Shown here one piece after another: positions 45,836 through 55,506 of a stretch of DNA of 64,000 nt. The position numbers and the translations under genes were made by a program. The stretch's first letter is position 1. Each line of letters opens with the position of its first letter. The notes under the pieces were generated by a model. The model worked only from the letters and a program-made list of their open reading frames with translations, was not told where the DNA came from and did no database searches. Source of the DNA: Diphasiastrum complanatum (taxonomy: Eukaryota > Streptophyta > Lycopodiopsida > Lycopodiales > Lycopodiaceae); contig CM055099.1 of assembly GCA_029204225.1 (NCBI GenBank), positions 65,249,852-65,313,851 of the forward strand, written 5' to 3'.

Positions 45836-45907
45836 CACAGGGCTGAGTGGTGGTGATTGGAGGGCAACAGGAGGGCTAAGCGGAATATCAACTCTATCAT
45901 CTTCCAT
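45836..45907 (-). pseudogene. Element A gag, first 24 codons
   Basis: An ATG at 45905-45907 opens an acidic then Pro/Ser-rich start (MEDDRVDIPLSPPVALQSPP). It runs straight into the CTAAG target duplication where element B is inserted; the rest of gag continues at 38778. Confidence 0.75.
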
Positions 45908-46648
45908 AATGAATAAAAAGGGCACAAAAAAAACACTCTCTTTCTGAATGTACACCAAAAAAAACAAAAAAAAAACGATTTTTTTTATGAAAAGGGAAAA
46001 TGGAAAGCAAAATAGATCAGCAAAGATAGATCACTCCCTGGTTCTCAAAGACGTAGTATGGATGACTGATGAAGAGGTTGCCGGAAAAATTTGAAGTTTT
46101 GTCGATTTTTTGAGAAAATAGGTGAAAAAACAGCACCAAATCAAAGCGAAGTTATGGACGCTCAGGTCTGCAAACAGGCTGAAGGTACTACTGTAGTAGG
46201 TCGCCCTCTTGTAAGGATTCTCCGTGCCAAATCTCAGGTCAAATGGACATACGGTGGAGAAGTTATGACTTTTCAACTCCAAAACCTCTAAAAAACGTCC
46301 AAAATCTGTTTTTCTAAAGCAAAATCAGCGATTTCGGAATCTTTTCTCAGATTTTGAGCCTCCCTAGCAGTGATCCAGCACCCCCAAGCACCTGCCGAAA
46401 TCTCATAGCAATCCGATAAGCGTAGAGAAAGTTATGGCCATTTTTCAGTTTTCTACAAAATTCATTTTTTCATGTTCAATTTTTTTTCAGATCTGTAAAT
46501 CCCTGTTTTTTAGACTCAAATCGAGGCAAAAGCTCCCTATTCACCAGCGATCCATTGCAGGGCATCAATTCCCCCACTTCTCCTTTTGCAATCCCCCAAA
46601 AAAACTAAGAGAATTGATGTTTTCTTCACTTTCTCTCTCTAGAACGAA
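45908..46648 (-). other. Element A 5' leader
   Basis: Non-coding stretch between the primer site and gag ATG at 45907. It is U-rich in the sense strand with several AGCGAT-type words, and holds a poly-A/T tract at 45955-45985. No ORF of note. Confidence 0.6.
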
Positions 46649-46661
46649 GGCTCTGATACCA
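46649..46661 (-). promoter_or_regulatory. Element A primer binding site
   Basis: The minus strand reads TGGTATCAGAGCC, complementary to the 3' end of initiator methionine tRNA, two bases inside the 5' LTR. Confidence 0.92.
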
Positions 46662-46663
46662 AT

Positions 46664-47141
46664 TGTCACAAGCAAGTCTCTCCAAGCTCGTGAATCCTAG
46701 AAGGCCAGTGTGTAGAATGAACCTCCTAACCATAGGCACCCCCTCCTTGAGTCCTTCTACCTGCTATTCCCGTCAATTGGCACATGTCATCCACCTGTGG
46801 GTGATCAGTCCACTTGGCATGCATGGCCCCTGTGACCTGTGAATACTGAGTGACTCACAGGGTACCACCCCCGAGCCCCGCCAAAGACCTGTGACCCTCT
46901 TGGTCACCCCGACTACTTGCCGGCTAGCATCCCTCATTGACGGCTAGGGTCCCGACGGTCAAGACACACCACATCTCTGATAGCTTGTCAGGTGGCCACA
47001 CCGGATCATTGCTCGTGACGCACTGGTCCCAACTTGGGACAGATGTCCTCGTCGGTCACCGACCCTTGCCAGCACTAGGCCTCAGGCCCTTTGGTAACCG
47101 GCCGTGCCGAGATCATGATAGAGCCATAATGGGCCTTAACG
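46664..47141 (-). repeat. Element A 5' LTR
   Basis: This is the direct repeat of 35125-35596. Its outer start has decayed (GTTAAGGCCC where the other has TGTTAGAGCCC). A two-base gap separates its inner end from the primer site. The LTR is distantly similar to the one starting at 63195. Confidence 0.92.
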
Positions 47142-47637
47142 CCATATTATTGCGGAATCACCTTTTTTTGGCCCTTTTTGGGTGAGAACTAAGTGCCTCA
47201 TTTCCCCAAACTTGGGAAAAGATCCTAGGAAATGACCACGGACTTGTTTCCCATCAAGGAAGCAATCGTTTCCCACAACACATTAAGGGAAACGTTTCTT
47301 AAAAGAAAAAACTAAAAAGAATGATCTAGATGGGCTACTAGAGGCTGGTTTTGCCTGAAAATGGCCTAAAAGCTGTTGGAAACATATCCAAAGTAGGTCA
47401 AAATCTTGTTGGGGGGTCCCAACAAATAGCTCCTCAAACTCAAGTTGGACATGAAAACCTTTTCCTCGGAAAACTCCATCGTCCGCGGACAGTAAGTTGC
47501 GTTTTTGTGCTATGTAACATGGTGTATGATGCATATTTTAAAGAGGCCTCCAAATGACAAAATAGGCATAAGTAAGAGTTTAACCTCACACTTTGCCATG
47601 TACTATGTCAACTCGTCCTGAATTCTATCAGTCCCCC
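47142..47637. other. No gene; possible Copia LTR
   Basis: No coding homology. Because a minus-strand Copia RNase H end and a purine tract (AAGGGGGACTG at about 47631-47641) lie just to the right, the left part may be that element's 3' LTR, starting TGATAGAATTC on the minus strand. No matching second LTR is in the window. Confidence 0.35.
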
Positions 47638-47964
47638 TTATTGACATTTGTTCTTTTTGTTTCCCATGAAGTGTTTGAACTTCCAAAACTTATCTTTTGG
47701 AAGACCCTTGGTGAATATGTTAGCTACTTGATCAATAGTAGAACAACATGAAAATTTTAGGGCTTTTTCATCTACAAAATGATATTGAACTTCAATGTGC
47801 TTAGTTCTAGCATGAAAAATAAGATTCTTAGCAATTTTAATGCAACTTTGATCATTACAAAATAAAGTTGCATAAACTTGCTTTTCTTCACATTCCTCCA
47901 ACAACCTTTTGAGCCAAACGGCTTCCTTGATTGCAAGTTGAGCTATTGTACTCGGCCTCGATAG
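47638..47964 (-). pseudogene. Copia RNase H C-terminal fragment
   Basis: The minus-strand reading is the Copia RNase H end: STIAQLAIKEAVWLKRLLEE, then NDQSCIKIAKN, HARTKHIEVQYHF and VANIFTKGLPKDKFWKFKH. The usual SSIEAEY start is lost at the junction with an oppositely oriented fragment near 47965. Confidence 0.9.
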
Positions 47965-48420
47965 ATGAAAGAGCAAGTTTCATCACCTTTATTTTTGACT
48001 GACATTATGCAACAATTCACTCTGAGCTACTCTCCACAGCAGAATGGTGTTCAAAAAGAAAAAAATAGGACACTAGTGGAGTGTGCAAGATCTATGCTGT
48101 CATATGCAAGTTTGCTTCATTCTTTTTGTGCCGAGGCAGCCATCCTCAAAGCATCTGAAAGTTTTGGATGTGTTGCCTTTGTACATCATCCCAAAGAACT
48201 TAAAAAGAAGTTGGATCCCACCAGTATGAAAATTATTTTTGTTGGTTATTCAAGTTACCATAAGGGTTATAAGTTGTTTAACTCTACAAATGCTTCTTTC
48301 TTGCTCAGCATAAACGTAGTATTTCTGAAAGATTAGTTTCTTGATGTGAAGGCAAAGAAAAATTAGTTGAAAGTAGTCCTTCAATTTTATTTCCTACTGA
48401 GCAATCTATTTCTTCAATGA
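47965..48420 (+). pseudogene. Copia integrase/RT linker fragment
   Basis: The plus-strand reading contains the integrase third motif SPQQNGVQKEKNRTLVECAR and ESFGCVAFVHHPKE...KKKLDP, the post-integrase part of a Copia polyprotein. It meets the minus-strand RNase H fragment head to head. It is soon interrupted and ends before element E. Confidence 0.85.
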
Positions 48421-48487
48421 ATGAGGAATGACAATAGCCTTAAAATCTGCAGCTTTCCCCTTGTGTTGTTATGAGCGTGCTCTCCTT

Positions 48488-48925
48488 TGTTAGAAATAAT
48501 AAATGATAATGTTAGTTTCCCATAGGTTACTTTGACCCAAAAGGTCGAGACTGGTGTAACCATGGGTTGGGTTTATTATTTAGACCATGTTAAGTTAGTT
48601 TTAGCTAAGTTGGACCCAATTTTGGTCTAGTAATAACTCATGGGTCCAAGTAAAGTCTAATTATGTTAAGGGACCCTGTCTTGATTGTTGGGAGTGCCCT
48701 ATGATTAGTAGCGGGTTTGGAAGGTTCTAGAACTTAAAGTTTGGAAGAGTCTAGGCCTTGGAAGGCCTATTTATATGTAATCATTGTTCATTTGTAATTC
48801 ATTCCCTTTCAAGCATTGCTACTACTTTCTCTCTCCTTGAGGGCGCCTAACCCTCTCCCTCTTCTTCTTCTTCTTGTATATGGAGATTGAATGTTAGAAG
48901 GATCTTGGCACTTTGATTTTCTACA
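48488..48925 (+). repeat. Element E 5' LTR
   Basis: It starts TGTTAGAAATAATAAATG and ends TTTTCTACA. A TATA-like CCTATTTATATG lies near 48768, and a short CTT run near 48862 is greatly expanded in the 3' LTR. Confidence 0.93.
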
Positions 48926-48938
48926 TGGTATCAAAGCC
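48926..48938 (+). promoter_or_regulatory. Element E primer binding site
   Basis: TGGTATCAAAGCC directly follows the LTR. It is the tRNA-iMet site with one change (A for G). Confidence 0.85.
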
Positions 48939-49363
48939 ATGGATCTTCTATGCCTGATTTAGGGCGCCCTACCAAAAGAGATCGTCTTCACTTAGGGATC
49001 ACAAAAATTCAGCACCTTTGCTGATTTTTTTGGAGTGAAGATCCGTTCAGTTTTGACTCTTTTCTGTTTTGCAGGAGGGCGCCACACATCAAAGGAGAGA
49101 ATAGGATTTTGGGCGCCCAAAAATCAGTTGGTTGTTTGCTGATTTTTCAGGTTGCAGGAAGGTGCCATTAATTATCTTCTTCGGGGCTGCTTTTAGGTCG
49201 CCCACATCCGTTTAGGTTTATCCTACTTCCGTTGGTCCGTTGCTGCCCTATTTTTCAAATTTGCTCCTTTGCAGGAGGGCGCCCATCTACAAGCAATTTT
49301 TATCTTCTGATTTGGCTGAAAAATCAGCACCCTTGCTGATTTTACAAAGTGAAGATCCGCTTC
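48939..49363 (+). other. Element E leader
   Basis: Non-coding sequence with repeated AGGAGGGCGCC or close variants near 48959, 49073, 49109 and 49273, and repeated TTGCTGATTTTT. It ends where element D is inserted. No target duplication is visible for D. Confidence 0.6.
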
Positions 49364-49706
49364 AGTTACGGACTACAGGATACAGGCCTACTGGGCTACT
49401 CTACATATATTCCGCAGGCCTCTTTACATTTACTCTTGGTTATGTATATTTCTGGTTACACATTTTATATTAGTCATGTACAGGCCCCAGAGCCTTTCTA
49501 TATGCTTATGACCCGCACTGGGTCCTTTTTTATGACATTGACTGGCCTTGGGCCCTTATTATATGGTTATATGTGGAGTGGGGGCCCGTAGGAGGGCGCA
49601 CTATTTTCCCTCCACATTTTGCCTCCCTTTACTTTTGAATTCCTATTTTAGGGTTCATTGGTAGGGTATTTATAGGGGCATTTGTACACTCATTTTTCAG
49701 ATTACT
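49364..49706 (+). repeat. Element D 5' LTR
   Basis: It begins AGTTACGGACTAC and ends CAGATTACT, again without TG...CA ends. TATA-like GGGTATTTATAGG lies near 49665. It contains GTAGGAGGGCGCAC near 49588. Confidence 0.88.
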
Positions 49707-49720
49707 TGGTATCAGAGCAC
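49707..49720 (+). promoter_or_regulatory. Element D primer binding site
   Basis: TGGTATCAGAGCAC, tRNA-iMet type, touching the LTR with no spacer. It is identical to element B's site. Confidence 0.92.
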
Positions 49721-50290
49721 TTTCCTGATTGCTGAATTTCAGATCTGATTTTCTGATTGGGTGCCCATTTTCCTTGCTGATTTGCCTCTCTTTGCTGAGG
49801 GCTTTCGTCTCTTTGCTTCAGCAACATTCAGCACATTTTGGAGGAGGAACAACTCCCATCAGAGCATTTTCCTTGGCGGAGCTTTAGCAGATAGTTAGCG
49901 GAAGTACTTCCGCTAAATTTGGCGGCCAATTTTTTTTTTATTTATTTATTTTTTTTGGGAAGATTATTTTCGGCGCCCGAGTTCCAAATCCTTTTCCCTC
50001 TTTTTTTTTTTGAATCCTCCATTTGATTCAGGGAGAGGATTCCCAACCATCTTTTCAGCATTGATTGGAGGCTGTCTAGCGCCCTACTTCATCACATTTT
50101 TCAGCCATTGTTCCAGCAGAGTTTCAGCCATATTTCAGTTTTGATTGGAGGCTGTCTTGCCCTCTTTCATCATGTTTTCCACAGATTTCCAGCCATATTT
50201 TCAGCATTGATTGGAGGCTGTCCAGCGCCCACTTTCATTCTCCTTGTGGTCACATTTTTCAGCCAGCTCTTCGCACACGCTTGGAGCTCT
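49721..50290 (+). promoter_or_regulatory. Element D leader with palindrome and triple repeat
   Basis: The first ~230 bases match element B's leader. They include the same perfect 22-bp palindrome at 49895-49916 (core AGCGGAAGTACTTCCGCT). Three copies of TTGATTGGAGGCTGTC start at 50061, 50141 and 50207. It ends where protease-coding sequence begins, so gag was cleanly removed. Confidence 0.78.
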
Positions 50291-53200
50291 ATCGAGAGGT
50301 ATCTTTGCTGGTTTTTCCTTGACTTCCTTGGTCAGGCAGATTTTCATATTATTCCACTTACACGGTACGATCTTATCCTCGGTGCTGATTGGTTTGCATC
50401 CCTTGGTGCGGTTACAGTAGACCTCCAGCAGTAGACATTGACATTCTCTCATGATGGTACTCAGCATATATTTTCTGGTATTGATTCTCGGCAGGACTAT
50501 CAGCTTATTTCCGGGAAGCAGTTCATACAGAGCCTCCCGAAGGCCCACTGTGCGGCTATTCTTTCTGTTCAGCCAGTTCAGCCTATGCGGATGCACCACC
50601 TTTGCCACAGGTATTTTCTAAACTGTTGCGTGAATTTGAGAATGTTTTTAGAGAGCCGACTCAGTTACCACATTTACGAGATGTCAACCACCATATAGAC
50701 CTTTTTTCCTCTGCATCACCTCCTTCTCGTCCTCCTTTTCGTATGTCTATTGTTGAGTGCGAGGAAGTCCAGCGTCAGGTGTCTGATTTATTACGTCAAG
50801 GCCTTATTGTTCCTAGCCACAGTCCTTTTGGTGCTCCTGTTTTACTTGTTGATAAGAAGGATGGTACTAAACGTCTATGTATTGATTATCGTGCTTTAAA
50901 TAAACTTACTATCCGTAATCAGTACCCTATTCCTCATATGGATGACTTGTTTGACCAGTTAGGCCAAGCCAAGATCTTTTCTAAACTTGACCTCCGTTCC
51001 GGTTATCACAAGATTCGTATGCATCCTCCTGATGAGCACAAGACAACTTTCCGTACCCACTTTGGTCTGTATGAGTTTCGTGTCCTTCCTTTTGGTGTTA
51101 CCAATGGCCCGCCCACTTTTCAGAATGTCATGAATAACATTGTTCGTCCTCTGCTTGGAAAGTGTGTCATTGTTTATTTTGACGATATCCTCATTTATAG
51201 CACCACTCTCTCTCTTCATGTTCAGCACGTTCGTTCTGTTTTTGTTTTGTTAGTTACTCATCATCTGTATGCTAAACGTTCTAAATGTTCTTTTGCTGTT
51301 GTACAAATTGAGTTTTTGGGATTCTTTGTTACTAATGGTACTGTTCGTCTCGACCCTCGTAAGGTCCGTTCTATTCTTTCATGGCTTGTGCCTGCTGATG
51401 TTCATGATGTTCGTATGTTTCTTGGTCTTGCTATCCATCTTCGTAAACCAGTTGCTCATTTTGCCACTCTTGCATCTCCTTTGCATGCTCTGTTGAAAAA
51501 GGAGACTTCGTTTGCTTGGACTCCCGCATGTCAGTCAGCTTTTGATACTTTGAAGGTTAAGCTCACCACTGCCCCTGTTTTATGTCTTCCAGAATTTTCC
51601 CAGCGTTTTGCTGTTGAGACTGATGCTAGTTCCACAGGATTAGGTGCTTTGTTACGTCAGCGTCAGTGTGTTATTGCATATGAATCCCGTCGTCTTCGTT
51701 CGTATGAGCAACGCTATTCCACTCATGAAAAAGAGTTGCTTGCTATCATTTTTGCTTTAAAGAAGTGGCGTCATTATCTGTATCGTGTTCCGTTTGATGT
51801 TTTTACTGATCACTAGTCACTTCGTTATTTGTATACACAAAAGGATCTTAGTGATCGTCAGTACCGTTGGCTTCAGTTTTTACAGTCCTTTCATTTTGAT
51901 ATTCATTATAAGCCTGGTAAAAGTAACGTTGCTGCTGATGCTTTGTCTCGTTTACCTGCTCTTACTTAGAGTCTTGTTACGTCTCCCCACTCTTGGTATG
52001 ATGATCCTCCTTAGGCTTATGCCACATGTCCAGACTTTCATGATGTTATGTCGTCTGCCTCTCGTCCTTCCTCTCACCCTCACCAGGTTTATTCCATTGT
52101 TAATCATCGTTTGTTTCACTGTGGTTCGTTATGTATTCCCAGCACTCTCGACATACGTCCATAGCTCCTTCTTGATGCCCATTCCTCTCCTGTTGGTGGC
52201 CATTTTGGTTTTCAGAAGTCCTTGTTCCGTTTGAAAGAACATTTTTATTGGCCTTCCATGAAGCGTGAGCTTTCCCACCTTATTCATACTTGTGATTTTT
52301 GCCTTCGTAACAAGTATTCCCGTGAAAAACCTGGCGGTCTCCTTCAAAGTTGGCCTATTCCTTCCCGCCAGTGGACTGATATATCTATGGACTTCATTTT
52401 AGGTCTTCCCCGTACTCAGCGTGGTCATGATTCTTGTTTGGTGGTAGTTGATAGGTTTTCTAAACAAGCTCATTTCATACCAGTCAGACGTACTATACAG
52501 CAGAGCAGTGTGGTCGTATATTTATTTCTGAGATTTTCCGCTTACATGGTCTCCCACGATCTATACTTACTGATCGGGATACCAAGTTTACATCAGGTTT
52601 TTGGACAGAGCTTATGCGTATCTTGGATGTTAGGATACTTATGGGCACTGTTTATCATTCTTCTGCGGATGGTCAGTCTGAGGTTATTAACCGGGTATTG
52701 GAGGATTATTTACGACATTATGTTTCTCCTTCTGGTCGTGATTGGGTTCTACCCGGTATACCTGCTCCTCCAGATGATGCACCTGTTACTATTTCATCTT
52801 ATCTTTCGAGTGCTCGGGAGATTATTACTAGAGCTGCTACTCATTTACAGCATATTCAGCAGCGGTACAGGACCATTGTTGATCGTCATCGGCGCCATGT
52901 TGAGTTTGCAGAGGGAGATACTGTTTTTCTCCGGTTACGCTTTGCTCGCCATCGTTTTGTACAGGGTCTTGCTTCTACTGAGAAGCTTGCGCCGCGCTAT
53001 TATGGGCCTTTTCATATTCTTGAGCGCCTCAGTCCAGTTACATATCGTCTTGAGTTACCTGCTGTTACTCGAGCTTGTGATATCTTTCATGTCAGTTTAT
53101 TACGTGCTGCTATTGAGGATGATGCTCCTCGAGATTCCTCATTTCCTACAGATCCAGAGCTTTTTCCATTCCTGCCAGCTGCTATTTTACAGGTGCGCTT

Positions 53201-53405
53201 ATTGCATAGTCGTCGCCATCGGCAGGTTCAGTTTTTGGTCCAGTGGGATGGTCGTCCTATTGAGGAGGCTACTTGGGAGCCCATTGATGTTTTTTATCAT
53301 ACCCCTCCTATCCTGGCTGATCAGGCTCGATCACTTGCAACTACCATTGCTTCTCGGGATGCTCCGGCTTCTCTTGATGTTCCTTTCTCAGATGGGATAT
53401 CTTGA
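50291..53405 (+). pseudogene. Element D pol: protease end, RT, RNase H, integrase, chromodomain
   Basis: The protease C-terminal half reads YDLILGADWFASLGAVTVDL (about 50370-50425). A long frame (50602-51816) holds RT with LDLRSGYHKIRM, LPFGVTNGPPTFQNVM and YFDDILIYS, then RNase H with ETDASSTGLGALL and DVFTDH. The same frame continues past TAG stops at 51814, 51967, 52012 and 52162 through the zinc finger and integrase (QWTDISMDFI). A shift near 52520 moves it to the frame 52614-53405 with YHSSADGQSEVINR. A small deletion removes part of the integrase near 52745. The C-terminal chromodomain reads QFLVQWDGRPIEEATWEP. Confidence 0.92.
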
Positions 53406-53481
53406 TGCAATATTTTTCTCTGGCACTGGTTCTTATCTTATTTTGCCTACATTGGGGGCAATTTTCTTTATAGCCAGGGAG

Positions 53482-53824
53482 AGTTACGGACTACAGTATA
53501 CAGGCCTACTGGGCTACTCTGCATATATTCTGCAGGCCTCTTTACATTTACTCTTGGTTATGTATATTTCTGGTTACGCATTTTATATTAGTCATGTACA
53601 GGCCCCAGAGCCTTTTTATATGCTTATGACCCGCACTGGGTCCTTTTTTATGACATTGACTGGCCTTGGGCCCTTATTATATGGTTAAATGTGGAGTGGG
53701 GGCCCGTAGGAGGGCGCACTATTTTCCCTCCACATTTTGCCTCCCTTTACTTTTGAATTCCTATTTTAGGGTTCATTGGTAGGGTATTTATAGGGGCATT
53801 TGTACACTCATTTTTCAAATTATT
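53482..53824 (+). repeat. Element D 3' LTR
   Basis: It repeats the 5' LTR with few differences, ending CAAATTATT where the other ends CAGATTACT. Confidence 0.88.
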
Positions 53825-54336
53825 AATTGGTGTTGCTTGGGCTCTTCGTGGGAGAACCTATTGTCTTGTCTATTGCTTGTAGGGCTTTAGTCTATTGCTG
53901 TCTTTTATGCTTCATTGATTCAACCCTGAGATTTTGATCATAACTGCTTCTTTTTGCTTGTTTCTAGGTGTGGAAGTTATGATGATCCGATCACATTCCG
54001 AGGCTGAAAATTGGACAGCATATTACCATTTGTAGGGTGTTTGGAACAGCCCTATCCGTGTGTGTATTGTTCACACTTTTTGGCAAGAAAGAAGGGTTCC
54101 GGAAGAAGCTTTGTTGGAGGCTAACCTATTCTTTGCTTGCTGGTTTTTTGAGTTTGTAATGCAATTTCAGGCTGAAATTTTCAGCACACAAGGCTTGTAG
54201 GAGGGCGACTTTCTGCATCCATCTAATGTGTGGTTTCGACACATTCCGGTGCCGATTTTTCAGATTTGATACTTGCTGGTTTTTGTGTCTTTTAGGGCAC
54301 ATTTAGGGTTTGAAAAAGTTTTCTTGGCTGGTTCTT

Positions 54337-54831
54337 ATGGCAAGAGATTTGGGAGCAATTCGTACTTGTTCTTTGGACAGCAGTGTTGGTGATTTTGTGG
54401 TTGTTGGACAGCCTGCTATAGCCTCTTGTTGGCTGTCCGAGTCTTTGCGGGATAGCAAAGCATCTTTTTACCTTGGAGGAAACACACATGCCTCACCAAA
54501 ATCAGTACCTTATGTTGATTTTCCTGTTTTGATGCTTACTTCTTATGATGACGGTGTTGCCTTTCCTAGTGTTGGTGAGCAGATCATTGATAGTAAGATT
54601 CGGGAGGATGTGATGGTAAAAGAGTATCATACTCTTCTTTATGTTTCTTGTGGTAAAAAGACTTATGGAATCATGTGGGAACTATTGATGGATTGCAAAT
54701 CCATATTTTGGCTTGTGGTTGGCTTTTTGGTTACCTACTTTGGATGGAACATGCTTGTCTTCACTTTTCGACTTGATGCTACCGCACTTCGTATTCTACA
54801 TCTCTTCTACATGGGGCTTGATTGGGGCTGA
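54337..54831 (+). CDS. 164-aa protein of unknown family in element E
   Basis: An ATG at 54337 opens 164 codons ending TGA; upstream codons are open to 54310 without an ATG. No retrotransposon domain is recognised. The body contains SYDDGVAFPSVGEQIIDSK. A hydrophobic segment near residues 122-142 (FWLVVGFLVTYFGWNMLVF) could span a membrane. It lies between element D and element E's purine tract, where an extra ORF or a captured host fragment could sit. It is intact, unlike most element genes here. Confidence 0.45.
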   Translation: MARDLGAIRTCSLDSSVGDFVVVGQPAIASCWLSESLRDSKASFYLGGNTHASPKSVPYVDFPVLMLTSYDDGVAFPSVGEQIIDSKIREDVMVKEYHTLLYVSCGKKTYGIMWELLMDCKSIFWLVVGFLVTYFGWNMLVFTFRLDATALRILHLFYMGLDWG

Positions 54832-54979
54832 GATTTCGGCTACTTCGACTACTTCGAGTTGGAGTTTTGTTTTGGCTACATGAAGTTTTGGGCAGCAAGC
54901 AACATTTTGCATTTTGTTACAATTTTTTCCATTCTACTTCATGTCATGTTATGTTTTTTACATTATCATTTAAGGAGGG

Positions 54980-55451
54980 TGTTAGAAATAATAAATGATA
55001 ATGTTAGTTTCTCATAGGTTACTTTAACCCAAAAGGTCGAGACTTGTGTAACCATGGGTTAGGTTTATTATTTAGACCATGTTAAGTTAGTTTTAGCGTT
55101 GGACCCAATTTTGGTCTAGTAAGAACTCGTGGGTCCAAGTAAAGTCTAATTATGTTAAGGGGCCCTATCTTGACTTTTGGGGGTGCCCTATAATTAGTAG
55201 GTTTTAGAACTTAGGGTTTGGAAGAGTCTAGGCCCTTGGAAGGCCTATTTATATGTACTCATTGTTCATTTGTAATTCATTCCCTTTCAAGCATTGCTAC
55301 TACTTTCTCTCTCCTTGAGGGCGCCTAACCCTCTCCCTCCTCCTCTTCTTCTTCTTCTTCTTCTTCTTCTTCTTCCCCCTCTTCTTCTTCTTCTTCTTCT
55401 TGTATATGGAGATTGAATGTTAGAAGGATCTTGGCACTTTGATTTCCTACA
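54980..55451 (+). repeat. Element E 3' LTR
   Basis: It matches the 5' LTR, with a (CTT)n/(CTC)n expansion at 55338-55400. It is followed by a 55-bp tandem copy (55452-55506) of its own last bases preceded by the target sequence TCCTT. Confidence 0.92.
55338..55400 (+). repeat. CTT/CTC microsatellite
   Basis: A pyrimidine tract of CTT and CTC triplets, expanded in the 3' LTR of element E relative to its 5' LTR. Confidence 0.9.
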
Positions 55452-55506
55452 TCCTTTGTATATGGAGATTGAATGTTAGAAGGATCTTGGCACTTTGATT
55501 TCCTAC

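Larger units (their letters stand above)
35125..47141 (-). mobile_element. Element A: Ty3/Gypsy with LTRs, hosting a nested insertion
   Basis: LTRs of 472 and 478 bp flank it in direct orientation, with CCAT duplicated outside them (35121-35124 and 47142-47145). A tRNA-iMet primer site sits at 46649-46661 and a purine tract precedes the 3' LTR. The minus-strand order is gag, CCHC, protease, RT, RNase H, then 3' LTR, so the integrase is deleted. Elements B and C account for 38784-45835. Without them it would be about 5 kb. Confidence 0.9.
49364..53824 (+). mobile_element. Element D: chromovirus without gag, nested in E
   Basis: LTRs at 49364-49706 and 53482-53824 are near-identical. Primer site TGGTATCAGAGCAC directly follows the 5' LTR, and a purine tract CCAGGGAG precedes the 3' LTR. 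The order is leader, protease end, RT, RNase H, integrase, chromodomain: a Ty3 chromovirus. Gag and the start of protease are deleted, so it could not make particles alone. The leader is shared with element B. Confidence 0.9.
48488..55451 (+). mobile_element. Element E: LTR element hosting element D
   Basis: LTRs at 48488-48925 and 54980-55451 are direct repeats with TGTTAG...CTACA ends. TCCTT is duplicated at 48483-48487 and 55452-55456. The primer site TGGTATCAAAGCC follows the 5' LTR, and AAGGAGGG precedes the 3' LTR. After removing element D (49364-53824), the interior is about 1.6 kb and encodes no gag or pol, only the 164-codon ORF at 54337-54831. It is probably a non-autonomous element. 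Confidence 0.87.

Noticed and set aside
51269-52234. Leu/Val-rich ORFs overlapping element D pol
   Set aside because: They are out-of-frame shadows of the RT, RNase H and integrase coding sequence; the hydrophobicity comes from T-rich codons.
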